DNA of 14,634 nucleotides from Polyangiaceae bacterium (GTDB taxonomy: Bacteria; Myxococcota; Polyangia; Polyangiales; Polyangiaceae). Each line of letters starts with the position of its first letter. Position 1 is the first letter of the stretch. Under the pieces are notes generated by a model. It was not told where the DNA came from, did no database searches, and worked only from the letters and a program-made list of their open reading frames with translations. A program made the translations under genes and the position numbers. Location of the stretch: positions 1-14,634 of the forward strand of contig JAICTU010000214.1 of assembly GCA_025936205.1 (NCBI GenBank), given 5' to 3'. Below are positions 1 through 7,394 of the stretch, in pieces.

Positions 1-30
1 CACCTATCGGCTATCGCTCCACGAGTGAGC

Positions 31-1299
31 TCAGCGCTCGAGCAGCATATACCGCGCGCGCAGAGTGTGCACGACCGGGCTCACCCGCTGCTCGCGATCC
101 ATTGCCGCGAGCGCTTCGTTCAGATCATTGGAAAATGACGTCGGGACCAGACCGGATTGTGCGAGGACCAGGCGGCCCGAGCGCCACAGGGCTTGCTTCT
201 TCGCTTGCCCAGCATCCTCGACGCGCACGTCGAGCCGGGCCGGGATCGAGGTCTTGGAGCGACCGACCGCGGCTTGCCCCTCGAGCGACCCGATGGACTC
301 GAGCAGACGACGTGCGCCGGCCTCGTTCTTGGCGCCCAGCGGCAACGGAAACGTGTTGCAAGCGAATACAAACACCGCCTCCGTTCCAGGGAAGGCCGCC
401 TCGCGATACCGCGCCTCGATCTCCGGCCCTTCGAAGAGCGTTCGGGCCCAGTCGCCCATCACCGTCATGGCAGCCCGCCCATCGAATACCATTCGAGCGG
501 CCTCGTCCCAGCGCAGGTTCTCGCGGTCGGCGTTGGCATAGTGGAGCAAGCGCAGCGCCGTGGCCAACGTTTGTTGCAGCCGTGGATCGTCCGGCTTCAG
601 GCGGCCTTCAAAGTAGCTTTCGTAGAACTCGGGCCCGTGCTGCGCGATGAGGAGCGACTCGATGATGATGAGGCACAGGGTCCATGGGTCCTTGCTGCCC
701 ACTGCGAGCAGCGGGATTCCACGGCGCGCGAGCGCCTCGCCGAGCACGAACAAATCCTCGACCCGCTCGGGCGGCAGAGCACCGACCTCGCGCAACACGG
801 CGGGGTTGAAAAACACGGTATTCAGGCGATGCACGTTCGCCGGCACCGCATAGACGTGACCGTTATGACTGATCGCGTTGCGCAGCGCATCGGGCCAGGT
901 GGCGTTCCACTCCGCCACGCCCGGCAGGTCGTCGAGCGGGCGGAGGCGCGACTCGCGCGCATCGATTTGGTTGACGAGCACCCACTGCATCAGATCAGCG
1001 CCAGCGTTTGCTTGAAAGGAATCCGGCGGGTCGCCCTCCATCAGCCGCTTGCGCAAGACTCTGCGCGCGGTGTCAGAGAGCTGGGCATTGGCATGGATGA
1101 TACTGTCCTGCGGATACCGTTTTTCATGTTCCGCGACCAGCGAGTCCTGCAGACCTCCCCAGCTGAAGACCTCGACCGGAGCGCGCTCGGGGAGCGACGC
1201 CGTCGATGTTCTCGATCCGGCGTCACAACCCAGCGTCCCGGCGCTCAGAGGCGCTTGCATCAGCGCGAGAATGCCCAGCGCGCGGAGCCACGTCTTCAT
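31..1299 (-). CDS. Sugar ABC-type extracellular solute-binding lipoprotein (family 1, GtsA-like)
   Basis: A 422-residue periplasmic or membrane-anchored sugar-binding protein. The start at 1299 is chosen because its ATG overlaps the kinase stop codon (ATGA at 1296-1299); a reading frame 20 codons longer would run into the kinase. Residues 1-24 form a basic and hydrophobic signal peptide ending in TLGC, so Cys25 is a plausible lipidated cysteine, although the lipobox (Thr at -3, Leu at -2) is imperfect. The mature part has family 1 binding-protein features: the early VEVFSWGG strand, a GDPPDSFQ segment, an YAVPANVHR segment, an MGDWAR segment, FPGTE, and SIPARLD near the end. These match the order in Pseudomonas GtsA-type glucose-binding proteins, as I recall them. 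No permease follows in the window on this strand; instead the gene is coupled to the kinase. Inference: it presents sugar to, or senses sugar for, the kinase, or it feeds the divergent importer. Family call is firm; ligand and role are not. Confidence 0.88.
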   Translation of the reverse strand: MKTWLRALGILALMQAPLSAGTLGCDAGSRTSTASLPERAPVEVFSWGGLQDSLVAEHEKRYPQDSIIHANAQLSDTARRVLRKRLMEGDPPDSFQANAGADLMQWVLVNQIDARESRLRPLDDLPGVAEWNATWPDALRNAISHNGHVYAVPANVHRLNTVFFNPAVLREVGALPPERVEDLFVLGEALARRGIPLLAVGSKDPWTLCLIIIESLLIAQHGPEFYESYFEGRLKPDDPRLQQTLATALRLLHYANADRENLRWDEAARMVFDGRAAMTVMGDWARTLFEGPEIEARYREAAFPGTEAVFVFACNTFPLPLGAKNEAGARRLLESIGSLEGQAAVGRSKTSIPARLDVRVEDAGQAKKQALWRSGRLVLAQSGLVPTSFSNDLNEALAAMDREQRVSPVVHTLRARYMLLER

Positions 1300-2978
1300 G
1301 GGACGCACCGCCCGCCCTGGCAGCGCTCTTCGGCGCAGGCATTTCCGCACGATCCACAATGGCGCGCGTCGCTGTCGGTCGAGGTTTCACAGCCGTCATC
1401 CGTGCTGCCGTTGCAGTCCTCGTAGCCCGGATCGCAGCGGTAAATACGGCACGTGTCGCCACAGCCCACCTGTGCATGCGGCAGCGAGAGGCAGGCCGCC
1501 CCGCAGGAGCCACAGTGCTTGGGGTCCGTTCGAAGGGACGTTTCGCACCCGTTTTCCGCGATGCCGTCGCAATCATCATACCCGCGGTAACATACCGCGA
1601 TCTCGCAACTGCCGTCAGGACCGCAGCGCGGCGTCGCGTTGGTGCGCAGGCACGGCGCACACGAACTCGAGCTGCAGCCGTGCTCCGGCCGGTCACTGGA
1701 CACGCACTGACCTGCGCAGCTCTTGAAGCCAGGCTCGCATTGGCCCTGCGGTAATGCGCTCGCGGATCGCTCCGTTTGATGTCGGGCGATGGCCCGTGCG
1801 CCCAGCAGGGCAAAGAACGCCGTCATTGCGAGCAACAGCGCGCCGATCGTAGCCAAGCGGGCCGGCGTCGCGAACCAGTAGGCGGAGGCCATCTGCAGCG
1901 TAGGGTCCGAATGCCAGGCGCCTCGCTTCGCAGACGGTGGCGCGGAGCTCGCGCAGCGAATACGATCCGCGATGCGGGCGCGCATCTCGTCGCGGCGCGC
2001 GCCGAAATTTTGCACCATGAACTTGCTGAGGGCCTCATCGAGGAACTCCCCCGATTGCGACTCCAGGCAGGCTTGCAGTGCTGCGCGGAACTCGGCAGCG
2101 GTCTGATACCGTTCATCGGCGCTGACCGCCAGAGCCTGTTCGCAGACTCGTTGCAGCCGTGGATCGACGTTCTCGTGCGGCAGTGGGGGGATATTTCCGC
2201 ACAGCAAGTCGCGCAGGACCCGTACGTCGTCAGCATCCGCCCAAAGTCGCTGCCCGGCGAGCGCCTCCCAGAGCATGACGCCCACGCTAAAAAGGTCTGA
2301 GCGCCGGTCGAGCGGGCCGCCCCCGACTTGCTCGGGCGCCATGTAGCGTAGCTTGCCCTTCAACACTCCCGTTCGGGTCGCGCCCTCGTCCGAGTCGGTG
2401 ATCTTCGCGATGCCGAAGTCGAGCACCTTGACCACACCGTCGTAACCGACGAACACGTTATGCGGCGACATGTCCCGGTGCACGAGCCCGAGCGGCCTCC
2501 CCTCGTAGTCGACCAGCTCGTGGGCGGCATCCAGGCCCTTCAGTACCTGGATCAAGACCACCAAATGAAGCGAGAGCGGCAGCGGGGCAGGTCCCCGGGT
2601 GAGCTCCAAAAGCGGCAGCCCCTCCAGGTACTCCATGACGATCGTCGGCGCGCCCCGATACTGCGTCGCCTCGTAGACCTGCACGACGTTCGGGTGAGAG
2701 ATGCTCGCCGAGATCCGCGCCTCCTCGAGGAGCAAATGCACCGAATCTGGATCGCCGAGCAGGTGCACGTGCAGGCGCTTGAGGACGACGAGCTTCGCGA
2801 AGGATTCCGGGCCCCGAGCGAGTGCGAGGGTCACCACCCCCATCCCACCATGGCCAATCGGAAGCAGTGATTGATAGGGCTCGCCGTCGCCTGATTCAGC
2901 CTCCGTCGCAGGCCCTGGGGTGGTCCAGCTTCGAGGACGCCGCCGTGGGGAAAGGCGCGATATCAGCTTCCTCCCCAT
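1296..2978 (-). CDS. Transmembrane Ser/Thr protein kinase with Cys-rich exported domain
   Basis: A 560-residue Hanks-type kinase. The start at 2978 is set by GGAGG seven bases upstream; the frame is open a further 195 codons but that stretch crosses the divergent permease gene and has no kinase features. Residues 35-300 are the kinase domain: Gly loop GHGGMG (42-47), Lys67, helix C Glu86, HRD 167-169 with Asn174, DFG 187-189 and APE 214-216, so it should be catalytically active. One membrane span lies at about 374-395. The exported C-terminal part (414-560) contains 24 cysteines and two matched units at 463-496 and 515-548, each of the pattern C..GY.DC.G...GCET......HCGSCG.AC. Such repeats are frequent in myxobacterial surface proteins; the even cysteine number fits disulphide bonding. 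The stop codon overlaps the start of the binding-protein gene, so the two are translationally coupled. Inference: a sensor kinase whose outside domain may read the ligand state of the coupled binding protein. Confidence 0.93.
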   Translation of the reverse strand: MGRKLISRLSPRRRPRSWTTPGPATEAESGDGEPYQSLLPIGHGGMGVVTLALARGPESFAKLVVLKRLHVHLLGDPDSVHLLLEEARISASISHPNVVQVYEATQYRGAPTIVMEYLEGLPLLELTRGPAPLPLSLHLVVLIQVLKGLDAAHELVDYEGRPLGLVHRDMSPHNVFVGYDGVVKVLDFGIAKITDSDEGATRTGVLKGKLRYMAPEQVGGGPLDRRSDLFSVGVMLWEALAGQRLWADADDVRVLRDLLCGNIPPLPHENVDPRLQRVCEQALAVSADERYQTAAEFRAALQACLESQSGEFLDEALSKFMVQNFGARRDEMRARIADRIRCASSAPPSAKRGAWHSDPTLQMASAYWFATPARLATIGALLLAMTAFFALLGARAIARHQTERSASALPQGQCEPGFKSCAGQCVSSDRPEHGCSSSSCAPCLRTNATPRCGPDGSCEIAVCYRGYDDCDGIAENGCETSLRTDPKHCGSCGAACLSLPHAQVGCGDTCRIYRCDPGYEDCNGSTDDGCETSTDSDARHCGSCGNACAEERCQGGRCVP

Positions 2979-2985
2979 AGACGCG

Positions 2986-2990
2986 CCTCC
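2986..2990 (-). promoter_or_regulatory. Ribosome binding site deciding the kinase start
   Basis: Read on the minus strand this is GGAGG, separated by seven bases from the ATG at 2978. It is the only good Shine-Dalgarno match near a possible start in the long open frame and therefore fixes the N-terminus of the kinase. Confidence 0.7.
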
Positions 2991-3090
2991 GCATGAGACG
3001 GCAGTGCAGCTCCGCTTGTTAACGAGCCTGCTCGCATCCGGACGGGGCTTTCCGGGCTGCTGCCCGTGCCGGAATGCGGGTATTCCTGGA

Positions 3091-3117
3091 GGGCTCGGTG
3101 CCGAGCGGACCGAGCCC
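3091..3117. promoter_or_regulatory. Inverted repeat in the kinase/importer divergent gap (candidate operator)
   Basis: Perfect 9-bp arms GGGCTCGGT (3091-3099) and ACCGAGCCC (3109-3117) flank a 9-base spacer. A second, smaller palindrome, GCTCGG-TG-CCGAGC (3093-3106), is nested in it, so the element has three overlapping CTCGG/CCGAG half-sites. It sits 113 bp from the kinase start and 130 bp from the first permease start, in a 268-bp gap that must contain both promoters. There is no T-run on either side, so a terminator is unlikely. Nearby lesser symmetries are GGAAT-6-ATTCC (3071-3086) and the near-palindrome CTTGTTAACGAG (3017-3028). The regulator is not in the window. I saw no convincing -35/-10 pair for either direction. 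Confidence 0.45.
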
Positions 3118-3246
3118 AACCCCAGGACTGCCCGCTGGGACACTCGTTCGACGGGAGGCCGAAGCATTCGCTGCCACCAGAAAATTCGCCGCGCTCGCCG
3201 AGGAACCTGGCCGTTGGCATCGCGGCTGAGTTTGGTAGGACGAACC

Positions 3247-4140
3247 ATGGCGTTCCGACGGACGAAGCTGGCCCCACTCGTGGCGCTCACGCCCGCAGTG
3301 TTGATCACCGCCGTCGCGTTTCTCGGTGCGATCGTCTGGACGGTATACCTGTCCTTTACCGACTCGCGGATCTTTCCAAAGTACGCGCTCGCCGCGAATT
3401 GGTCCCGCCAGTACGAGAGGTTGCTGTACGACAAGGCGTGGGCGGGCGCGCTCGGGAATGTGCTCACCCTGTCCGCCGGTGGCGCTCTCGCGATCGCGTT
3501 CGGCTTCGTGGTGGCCGCGCTGGTGGAACGGGAATCGCGCAGGGAGAGCTGGTTTCGAACCATCTTCCTCTATCCTCTGGCGCTGTCCTTCATCGTCACG
3601 GGCATCGTCTGGCGCTGGATGTTCAATCCGGATCTCGGGGCGGAGCGCCTGCTGCGCCAGTGGGGGTTTGCCCATGCCACGTTCAACTGGCTCGCGGATC
3701 CGCGCACGGCGATGTACGGCATCATCCTGGCTTCCATCTGGCACAGCGTGGGGTTCTACATCGCGCTCCTGCTGGCGGGCTTGAAGTCCATCGACAAGGA
3801 GCTGTGGCACGTGGCCCGGATCGACGGTGTGGGCGTCTGGCGGCTGTACGTGGAGGTCATCATCCCGATGCTCCGCTGGACGTTCCTGACGTGTGGGATC
3901 TTGCTGTCGCTCGGCGTGGTCAAGGCCTACGACATCGTCGTCGCCATGACCAATGGGGGCCCCGGCACCGCGACCTGGACGCCGGCTTACTTCGTGCTCA
4001 ACGCCTACGCGACCCGCGGCAACGTGGGCTACGCGTGCGCCGCGGCGGTGGTCATGCTGGGCATGACGGCGGTCGTTTTCTTGCCGCTGGTGCTGACCAC
4101 CACGTGGCAGCTGAAACGAAACACGGCGAGGAAGGCATGA
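3247..4140 (+). CDS. Carbohydrate ABC transporter permease 1 (MalF/UgpA family, GtsB-like)
   Basis: A 297-residue inner-membrane subunit of a CUT1-type sugar importer. The start at 3247 follows AGGA with six bases spacing; the frame is open upstream, but the first membrane helix begins directly after this Met and the upstream codons fall in the divergent promoter gap. Hydrophobic helices can be seen at about 10-36, 70-93, 104-125, 155-179, 208-232 and 260-286. The EAA loop that contacts the ATPase is at about 185-207 (HVARIDGVGVWRLY...IIP), with the usual Asp193-Gly194 and Pro207. Segments such as RTIFLYPLALSFIVTG and MTNGGPG closely follow GtsB of Pseudomonas as I recall it. The stop codon overlaps the start of the next permease gene (ATGA), indicating an operon and a heteromeric channel. 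Confidence 0.92.
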   Translation: MAFRRTKLAPLVALTPAVLITAVAFLGAIVWTVYLSFTDSRIFPKYALAANWSRQYERLLYDKAWAGALGNVLTLSAGGALAIAFGFVVAALVERESRRESWFRTIFLYPLALSFIVTGIVWRWMFNPDLGAERLLRQWGFAHATFNWLADPRTAMYGIILASIWHSVGFYIALLLAGLKSIDKELWHVARIDGVGVWRLYVEVIIPMLRWTFLTCGILLSLGVVKAYDIVVAMTNGGPGTATWTPAYFVLNAYATRGNVGYACAAAVVMLGMTAVVFLPLVLTTTWQLKRNTARKA

Positions 4141-5006
4141 CGAGGCGCCGAAAGCGGCGGCTCCGCGCGTCTTCGCTCGCGGTGTGGGCGTTCCTCCTCA
4201 TGTGCGCCGCCTTCATCGCCCTGCCTCTCTACGTGGTCGTCCTCACGTCGTTCAAGACGATGGATCAAATCGCGTTGGGCGAGATCTTCTCCTGGCCGAC
4301 GACGTGGACCGTGGCGCCGTGGCGTGAGGCTTGGTCGGAGCTCTGCGCCGGAATGACCTGCAAGGGGATCCGCATCGGATTCTCGACGTCGTTCAAGATC
4401 CTCCTACCCAGCCTCGGCCTCTCCATCGGGATCTCAGCGCTGACCGGCTACGCCCTCGCGCTCTGGAACGTGCGCTGGGCGGGCACGTTTCTATTCGTGC
4501 TCTTCTTGTGCGCTTTCGTGCCCTTTCAGATCGTCATGATCCCGCTGGTGGTGCTGGTCGCGCAGCTCGGAGTCTATGGCACCGTGTGGGGCACGGCTCT
4601 GGTTCACGCCGTGCTCTCCATGCCCTTGCTGACGCTGATGTTTCGCAATTTCTACAAGAACATTCCTCGCGAATTGATCCATGCCGCGCTGCTGGATTCG
4701 GGGAGCTTCTGGCGAATCTTCTGGGAGATCGTGCTACCCATGTCGAAGAACATTCTGATCGTGGTCGCCATTCTGATGGTCACCACGGTGTGGAACGACT
4801 TCATCGTGGGGCTCACCTTTGGCGGAATCAGTGCGCAACCGATGACGGTCATCCTGGCGAACACCGTGCTCAGCCAGTTTGGTGAAGTGAAGTACAACGT
4901 CACGATGGCGGCGGCGCTGCTCACGGCCATCCCTCCCTTGATCGTGTACTTCGCGCTGGGGAAGTTCTTCGTTCAAGGGATTACCTCGGGGGCCATCAAA
5001 GGTTAG
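4137..5006 (+). CDS. Carbohydrate ABC transporter permease 2 (MalG/UgpE family, GtsC-like)
   Basis: A 289-residue second channel subunit. The ATG at 4137 overlaps the previous stop and has GAGG four bases upstream. A basic N-terminus (RRRKRRLR) precedes helix 1 (about 14-38), which runs into TSFKT, a common MalG-family position. Further helices lie at about 86-110, 117-142, 150-168, 203-224 and 255-277. The EAA loop is at about 179-201 (ELIHAALLDSGSFWRI...VLP); the usual Asp-Gly-Ala is here Asp-Ser-Gly, a small deviation. The C-terminus KFFVQGITSGAIKG is the classical end of CUT1 MalG-type permeases. Residues 60-80 carry an insertion with two cysteines (LCAGMTCKG) in a loop expected to face the periplasm; these could form a disulphide. 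Three bases separate this gene from the ATPase gene. Confidence 0.92.
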   Translation: MTRRRKRRLRASSLAVWAFLLMCAAFIALPLYVVVLTSFKTMDQIALGEIFSWPTTWTVAPWREAWSELCAGMTCKGIRIGFSTSFKILLPSLGLSIGISALTGYALALWNVRWAGTFLFVLFLCAFVPFQIVMIPLVVLVAQLGVYGTVWGTALVHAVLSMPLLTLMFRNFYKNIPRELIHAALLDSGSFWRIFWEIVLPMSKNILIVVAILMVTTVWNDFIVGLTFGGISAQPMTVILANTVLSQFGEVKYNVTMAAALLTAIPPLIVYFALGKFFVQGITSGAIKG

Positions 5007-5009
5007 CGA

Positions 5010-6113
5010 ATGCCTGCAGTCGCCTTCTCCAATGTCACGCACGAGTACGGCCAGCATCGTGTGCTCCAGGACCTCAACCTCGAGGTGCAGGACGGCGAGT
5101 TCCTGGTGCTGCTCGGGCCTTCCGGCTGCGGGAAAACCACCCTGCTCCATTTGCTCGCGGGCTTGCAGGAGGTCACAGCGGGCTCAATCCACATCGGCGG
5201 CCGAGACGTCACGGAGCTGGAGCCGAAGGATCGCGGGCTGGCCATGGTGTTTCAGTCCTACGCTCTCTATCCAACCAAATCGGTCGAGGGAAATCTGAAG
5301 TTCGGGCTCGCAGCCCAGCGGCTCACCCGAGCCGAGATCGACTCGCGCGTCCGTTGGGCGGCCCAGCTGCTGCGCCTGGAAGGCCTGCTCGGGCGCAAGC
5401 CGGCAGAGCTGTCCGGCGGGCAGCGCCAACGCGTGGCCATCGGCCGGGCGCTGGTGAAGCGGGTGGGGCTCTTTCTGTTCGATGAACCGCTGTCCAACCT
5501 GGACGCCAAGCTGCGCACGGAAATGCGGCTCGAGATCAAGCGCATCCACGCGGAGCTCGGCAACACGGTGGTGTACGTGACACACGATCAAGTGGAAGCC
5601 ATGACAATGGCGACGAGAATTGCCGTGATGAATGCGGGCGTCATCCAGCAAGTCGCGACCCCCGATGAGATTTACGCCGCGCCCGCCAATACCTTCGTGG
5701 CGGCCTTCATCGGTTCACCGCCGATGAACCTCTTGGACGCGGAGATCTCCCTCGTTGGAGAGAAGGTCACGGCGGTTCACCGAGCGACGGAGCCCCGCAT
5801 CGATCTGAGCCACTACGCCTTTGCGCGCCGCCCACAGCCTGGCCAGCGCATCCAGATCGGCATGAGGCCCGAGCACTTTGTCATGAGCCAGGCACCGGGC
5901 TTCCAGGCGGCGGCGAGCTTCGCCCTGCCTCTGGCCTACGTGGAGAAAATCGGGGACCGCGGGGTCGCCTTCTTGAAGCTGGGCGACGGTTTGCTCGCCG
6001 CCGGAGTGGACTTCTCGACGTTCCGCTCGCCCGCCGCCGGGCAGACGGTGGAGGTGCACTTTCCCGGCGATCGGTTCAGCATCTTCGACTCCGAAACCGG
6101 GGCGAGGATGTAG
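5010..6113 (+). CDS. Sugar ABC transporter ATP-binding protein (MalK/UgpC family)
   Basis: A 367-residue cytoplasmic ATPase powering the importer. In order: Walker A GPSGCGKT (36-43), Q-loop Gln82 in VFQSYALYP, signature LSGGQRQR (134-141), Walker B LFLFDEP (154-160), D-loop SNLDAK, and switch His192 in VTHDQ. Thus all catalytic residues are present. The C-terminal third (about 235-367) is the OB/TOBE regulatory domain of the MalK type, including the MRPEHF segment. Length is standard for the family. It starts three bases after the second permease stop and ends two bases before the binding-protein start, so it is an internal operon gene. MalK-like ATPases often serve several CUT1 importers, so this subunit might also serve other transporters in the genome; that is inference. 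Confidence 0.95.
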   Translation: MPAVAFSNVTHEYGQHRVLQDLNLEVQDGEFLVLLGPSGCGKTTLLHLLAGLQEVTAGSIHIGGRDVTELEPKDRGLAMVFQSYALYPTKSVEGNLKFGLAAQRLTRAEIDSRVRWAAQLLRLEGLLGRKPAELSGGQRQRVAIGRALVKRVGLFLFDEPLSNLDAKLRTEMRLEIKRIHAELGNTVVYVTHDQVEAMTMATRIAVMNAGVIQQVATPDEIYAAPANTFVAAFIGSPPMNLLDAEISLVGEKVTAVHRATEPRIDLSHYAFARRPQPGQRIQIGMRPEHFVMSQAPGFQAAASFALPLAYVEKIGDRGVAFLKLGDGLLAAGVDFSTFRSPAAGQTVEVHFPGDRFSIFDSETGARM

Positions 6114-6115
6114 CG

Positions 6116-7378
6116 ATGGCTCTGTCGCTCTTCAGCAAGGCGGCGGCCGCCGCCACGTTGGTCGTGGGAAGTCTGCTGGCGGCGCCGGCAGGGGCCGACG
6201 AGCTGACGCTGCTCCATTCCTGGTCCAACGAGAGTGAGATCGCCGCGCTTCAGGTGTACGTCAAAGAGTTCGCTGCGCGCGGGCACCAGCTCGTGGAGCT
6301 GTCGGCTCCTCATGAGCAGGCAGGGCTCAGCCCCCTCGTCAGCCTCATTCTGGCCGGAAAGCCCCCCAACGTGTTCGTCGCGAGCCAGACGAACATGTAT
6401 CGAGAAATCCGAGACCGAGGTCTGGGGCAGACGCTCGGCGAGCATTTCCGGCGCATTGGCGCCTGGGACAAGTTTCCTCCCATCGTGCGCGAGGTGATCT
6501 CGATCGATGGTGAGGTCCGCAAGATCCCGACCGGGATTCACGTGGACGGCATGCTCTACTACAACACCCGGGTCGCAGCGGCCGCTGGGGTCAACCCGCT
6601 CGCCTGGCGCACTCTCGATGAGATGTTCGCGGACATGGCCAAGGTCCAGCAGGCTGGGTACCACTTCATGGCCGTCGGCGGGAACACCTTTCAGGCCGGA
6701 TACCTCTTTCATGCCTTGCTGGCGGCGATCGGGGGGCGCCGTGTGTTCTACGATTTCTATCGAGACACGCCGGACGTGTCCGTGTTCGAGTCCCCCGAGC
6801 TCCGGCGCACGATCGAGATATTTCGCCGCATCACCTCGCAGGCGGATGCCGGCTGGAGCAATCGCTCGTGGGCGGAGTCGACGAACACCGTGATCAGCGG
6901 GAAGACGCTGATGCACTATCACGGCGACTGGATGAAAGGTCAGTGGAGGGCCAACGGCAAGCGCCTGGGCGAGGACTTCAATTGCATCAACTTGCCGGGA
7001 GCCAAGGCGCTGTCGGTGACGGTGGACGCGCTGGGCATTCTGGGCGGCAAAGGCGTGACGGCGGAGACCCTCGCATCCGAGCTGGAGTTCGCGAGCGTCG
7101 TGGTGGACCCGGCTCAAAACGGCAAGTTTGCGCGGCTGAAAGGTGCCACTCCGATTCGCACGGACGCTCCAGCCAGCGATATGGATCAATGCAATCAGCT
7201 GGTGCTGAGCTCACTCACTGCAGGGGACGTGGCCGTGCAGAACCCGTTCTACGTGGGGGATAGCGACTGGATCAACTCGGTCTGGAACACGATGTATACC
7301 TTCCAGTGCGACGAGCGAATGTCGACGGAAGACGTGATCCGACGGCTGAGCAGCGAGCACCGCGCGATCTTTCGCTAG
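6116..7378 (+). CDS. Periplasmic sugar-binding protein of the importer (family 1, GtsA-like)
   Basis: A 420-residue binding protein, last gene of the importer operon. The ATG at 6116 lies two bases after the ATPase stop and has GAGG at 6104-6107, eight bases upstream. Residues 1-27 form a Sec signal peptide with a probable cleavage after Ala-Gly-Ala (27/28); unlike the binding protein at 31-1299 there is no lipidation cysteine, so this one is probably soluble. Family features are the ELTLLHSWS first strand, GKPPNVFVAS, IPTGIHVDGMLYYN, HYHGDWMKG, NLPGAK and GATPIRTDAP. Three cysteines (in FNCINLP, DQCNQL and FQCDER) are in the mature C-terminal half. Placement of the binding protein last rather than first is less common but seen. 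The substrate is likely a hexose or small oligosaccharide by family resemblance; no catabolic gene is nearby to narrow it. Confidence 0.92.
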   Translation: MALSLFSKAAAAATLVVGSLLAAPAGADELTLLHSWSNESEIAALQVYVKEFAARGHQLVELSAPHEQAGLSPLVSLILAGKPPNVFVASQTNMYREIRDRGLGQTLGEHFRRIGAWDKFPPIVREVISIDGEVRKIPTGIHVDGMLYYNTRVAAAAGVNPLAWRTLDEMFADMAKVQQAGYHFMAVGGNTFQAGYLFHALLAAIGGRRVFYDFYRDTPDVSVFESPELRRTIEIFRRITSQADAGWSNRSWAESTNTVISGKTLMHYHGDWMKGQWRANGKRLGEDFNCINLPGAKALSVTVDALGILGGKGVTAETLASELEFASVVVDPAQNGKFARLKGATPIRTDAPASDMDQCNQLVLSSLTAGDVAVQNPFYVGDSDWINSVWNTMYTFQCDERMSTEDVIRRLSSEHRAIFR

Positions 7379-7394
7379 TCATACCCGAGCGGGG

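Noticed and set aside
157..1425. Plus-strand open frame of 422 codons over the binding-protein gene
   Set aside because: It runs opposite a clear family 1 binding protein and itself shows no signal peptide, domain or ribosome site.
2920..3246. Upstream extension of permease 1
   Set aside because: These codons lie in the divergent regulatory gap and add a Arg/Pro-rich stretch before the first membrane helix; the ATG at 3247 has AGGA at good distance.
2979..3563. 195-codon N-terminal extension of the kinase
   Set aside because: It overlaps the divergent permease gene on the opposite strand, has no kinase features, and a good GGAGG precedes the internal ATG at 2978.
5936..7189. Minus-strand open frame of 417 codons over the ATPase end and binding-protein gene
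   Set aside because: Shadow of two well-identified plus-strand genes; composition is Arg/His/Val-rich without domains.
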